A DNA stretch of 22,336 bases from Bacteroidota bacterium (GTDB lineage: Bacteria; Bacteroidota; Bacteroidia; Bacteroidales; JAKIYJ01). This document shows positions 22,271-22,336 of the stretch, piece by piece (the stretch's first letter is position 1; each line of letters begins with the position of its first letter). The position numbers and the translations under genes are program-made. The notes under the pieces are model-generated. The model was not told where the DNA came from, ran no database searches, and saw only the letters and a program-made list of their open reading frames with translations. Location of the stretch: positions 1 through 22,336 of the forward strand of contig JAKIYJ010000004.1 in NCBI GenBank assembly GCA_022708585.1, read 5' to 3'.

Positions 22271-22336
22271 TCTTCCTATTATTATCATTTTCATTGTATA
22301 GACAAAAAAATGGCATAATAGCAAAATGCTAATTTT

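Overview
The window looks like chromosomal DNA from an AT-rich member of the Bacteroidota, probably Bacteroidales-like. The signs are two secreted proteins with type IX secretion (T9SS) type A C-terminal sorting domains, a TonB-dependent receptor with an N-terminal carboxypeptidase-regulatory-like domain, an Omp28-type lipoprotein, DUF4831/DUF6029-like proteins, a ribosomal protein S16 with a long tail, and repeated intergenic matches to the Bacteroidota -7 promoter box TAnnTTTG. Genes are mostly intact housekeeping or envelope genes. I see no tRNA, rRNA, CRISPR array, prophage or full-length insertion sequence.

Layout. 1-1408: the end of an unidentified gene, a TerB/DnaJ-domain protein, and convergent tadA. 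1409-1806: a gene-free stretch with a ~100 bp remnant bounded by inverted repeats. 1807-6104 (minus): a secreted T9SS protein, then, past a strong intrinsic terminator, a lipoprotein and a TonB-dependent receptor. 6248-8410 (plus): a T9SS-secreted endonuclease I followed by queD. 8460-9182 (minus): a family 2 glycosyltransferase. 9325-12393 (minus): a tight three-gene envelope operon of a TlpA-like thioredoxin, a DUF6029-like outer-membrane protein and an Omp28-like thioredoxin-fold lipoprotein. 12576-14396 (minus): AMP nucleosidase then holA. 14551-16147: a DUF4870-like membrane protein facing a DUF4831-like lipoprotein. 16369-17571: an Rrf2-family regulator facing a TonB-type energy transducer. 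17572-17946: a gene-free stretch with a 9-bp tandem repeat and a perfect GC-rich hairpin. 17947-19889 (minus): rpsP, rimM and a trmN6-like methyltransferase. 19890-20494: a 600 bp gene-free stretch. 20495-22123 (minus): pyrG, with a 14-bp inverted repeat in its likely leader.

How the genes fit together. The central part is envelope biology: nutrient uptake (TonB receptor, surface lipoprotein, TonB transducer), secreted nuclease activity, and periplasmic thiol chemistry. The rest is translation and nucleotide metabolism (rpsP, rimM, tRNA modification by tadA/trmN6/queD, pyrG, amn, holA).

The most notable non-coding discovery is a small family of non-autonomous transposon-like repeats (MITEs). 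Two copies (12461-12570, 16210-16344) have related ~18-nt terminal inverted repeats and each is flanked by its own 6-bp direct repeat (ATTGAT, ATAAAT). A third, inverted and decayed copy lies at 20159-20256. One copy touches the holA stop codon and another sits between the predicted promoter and start codon of the Rrf2 regulator gene. I did not find a clear multi-gene system of a wholly new kind.
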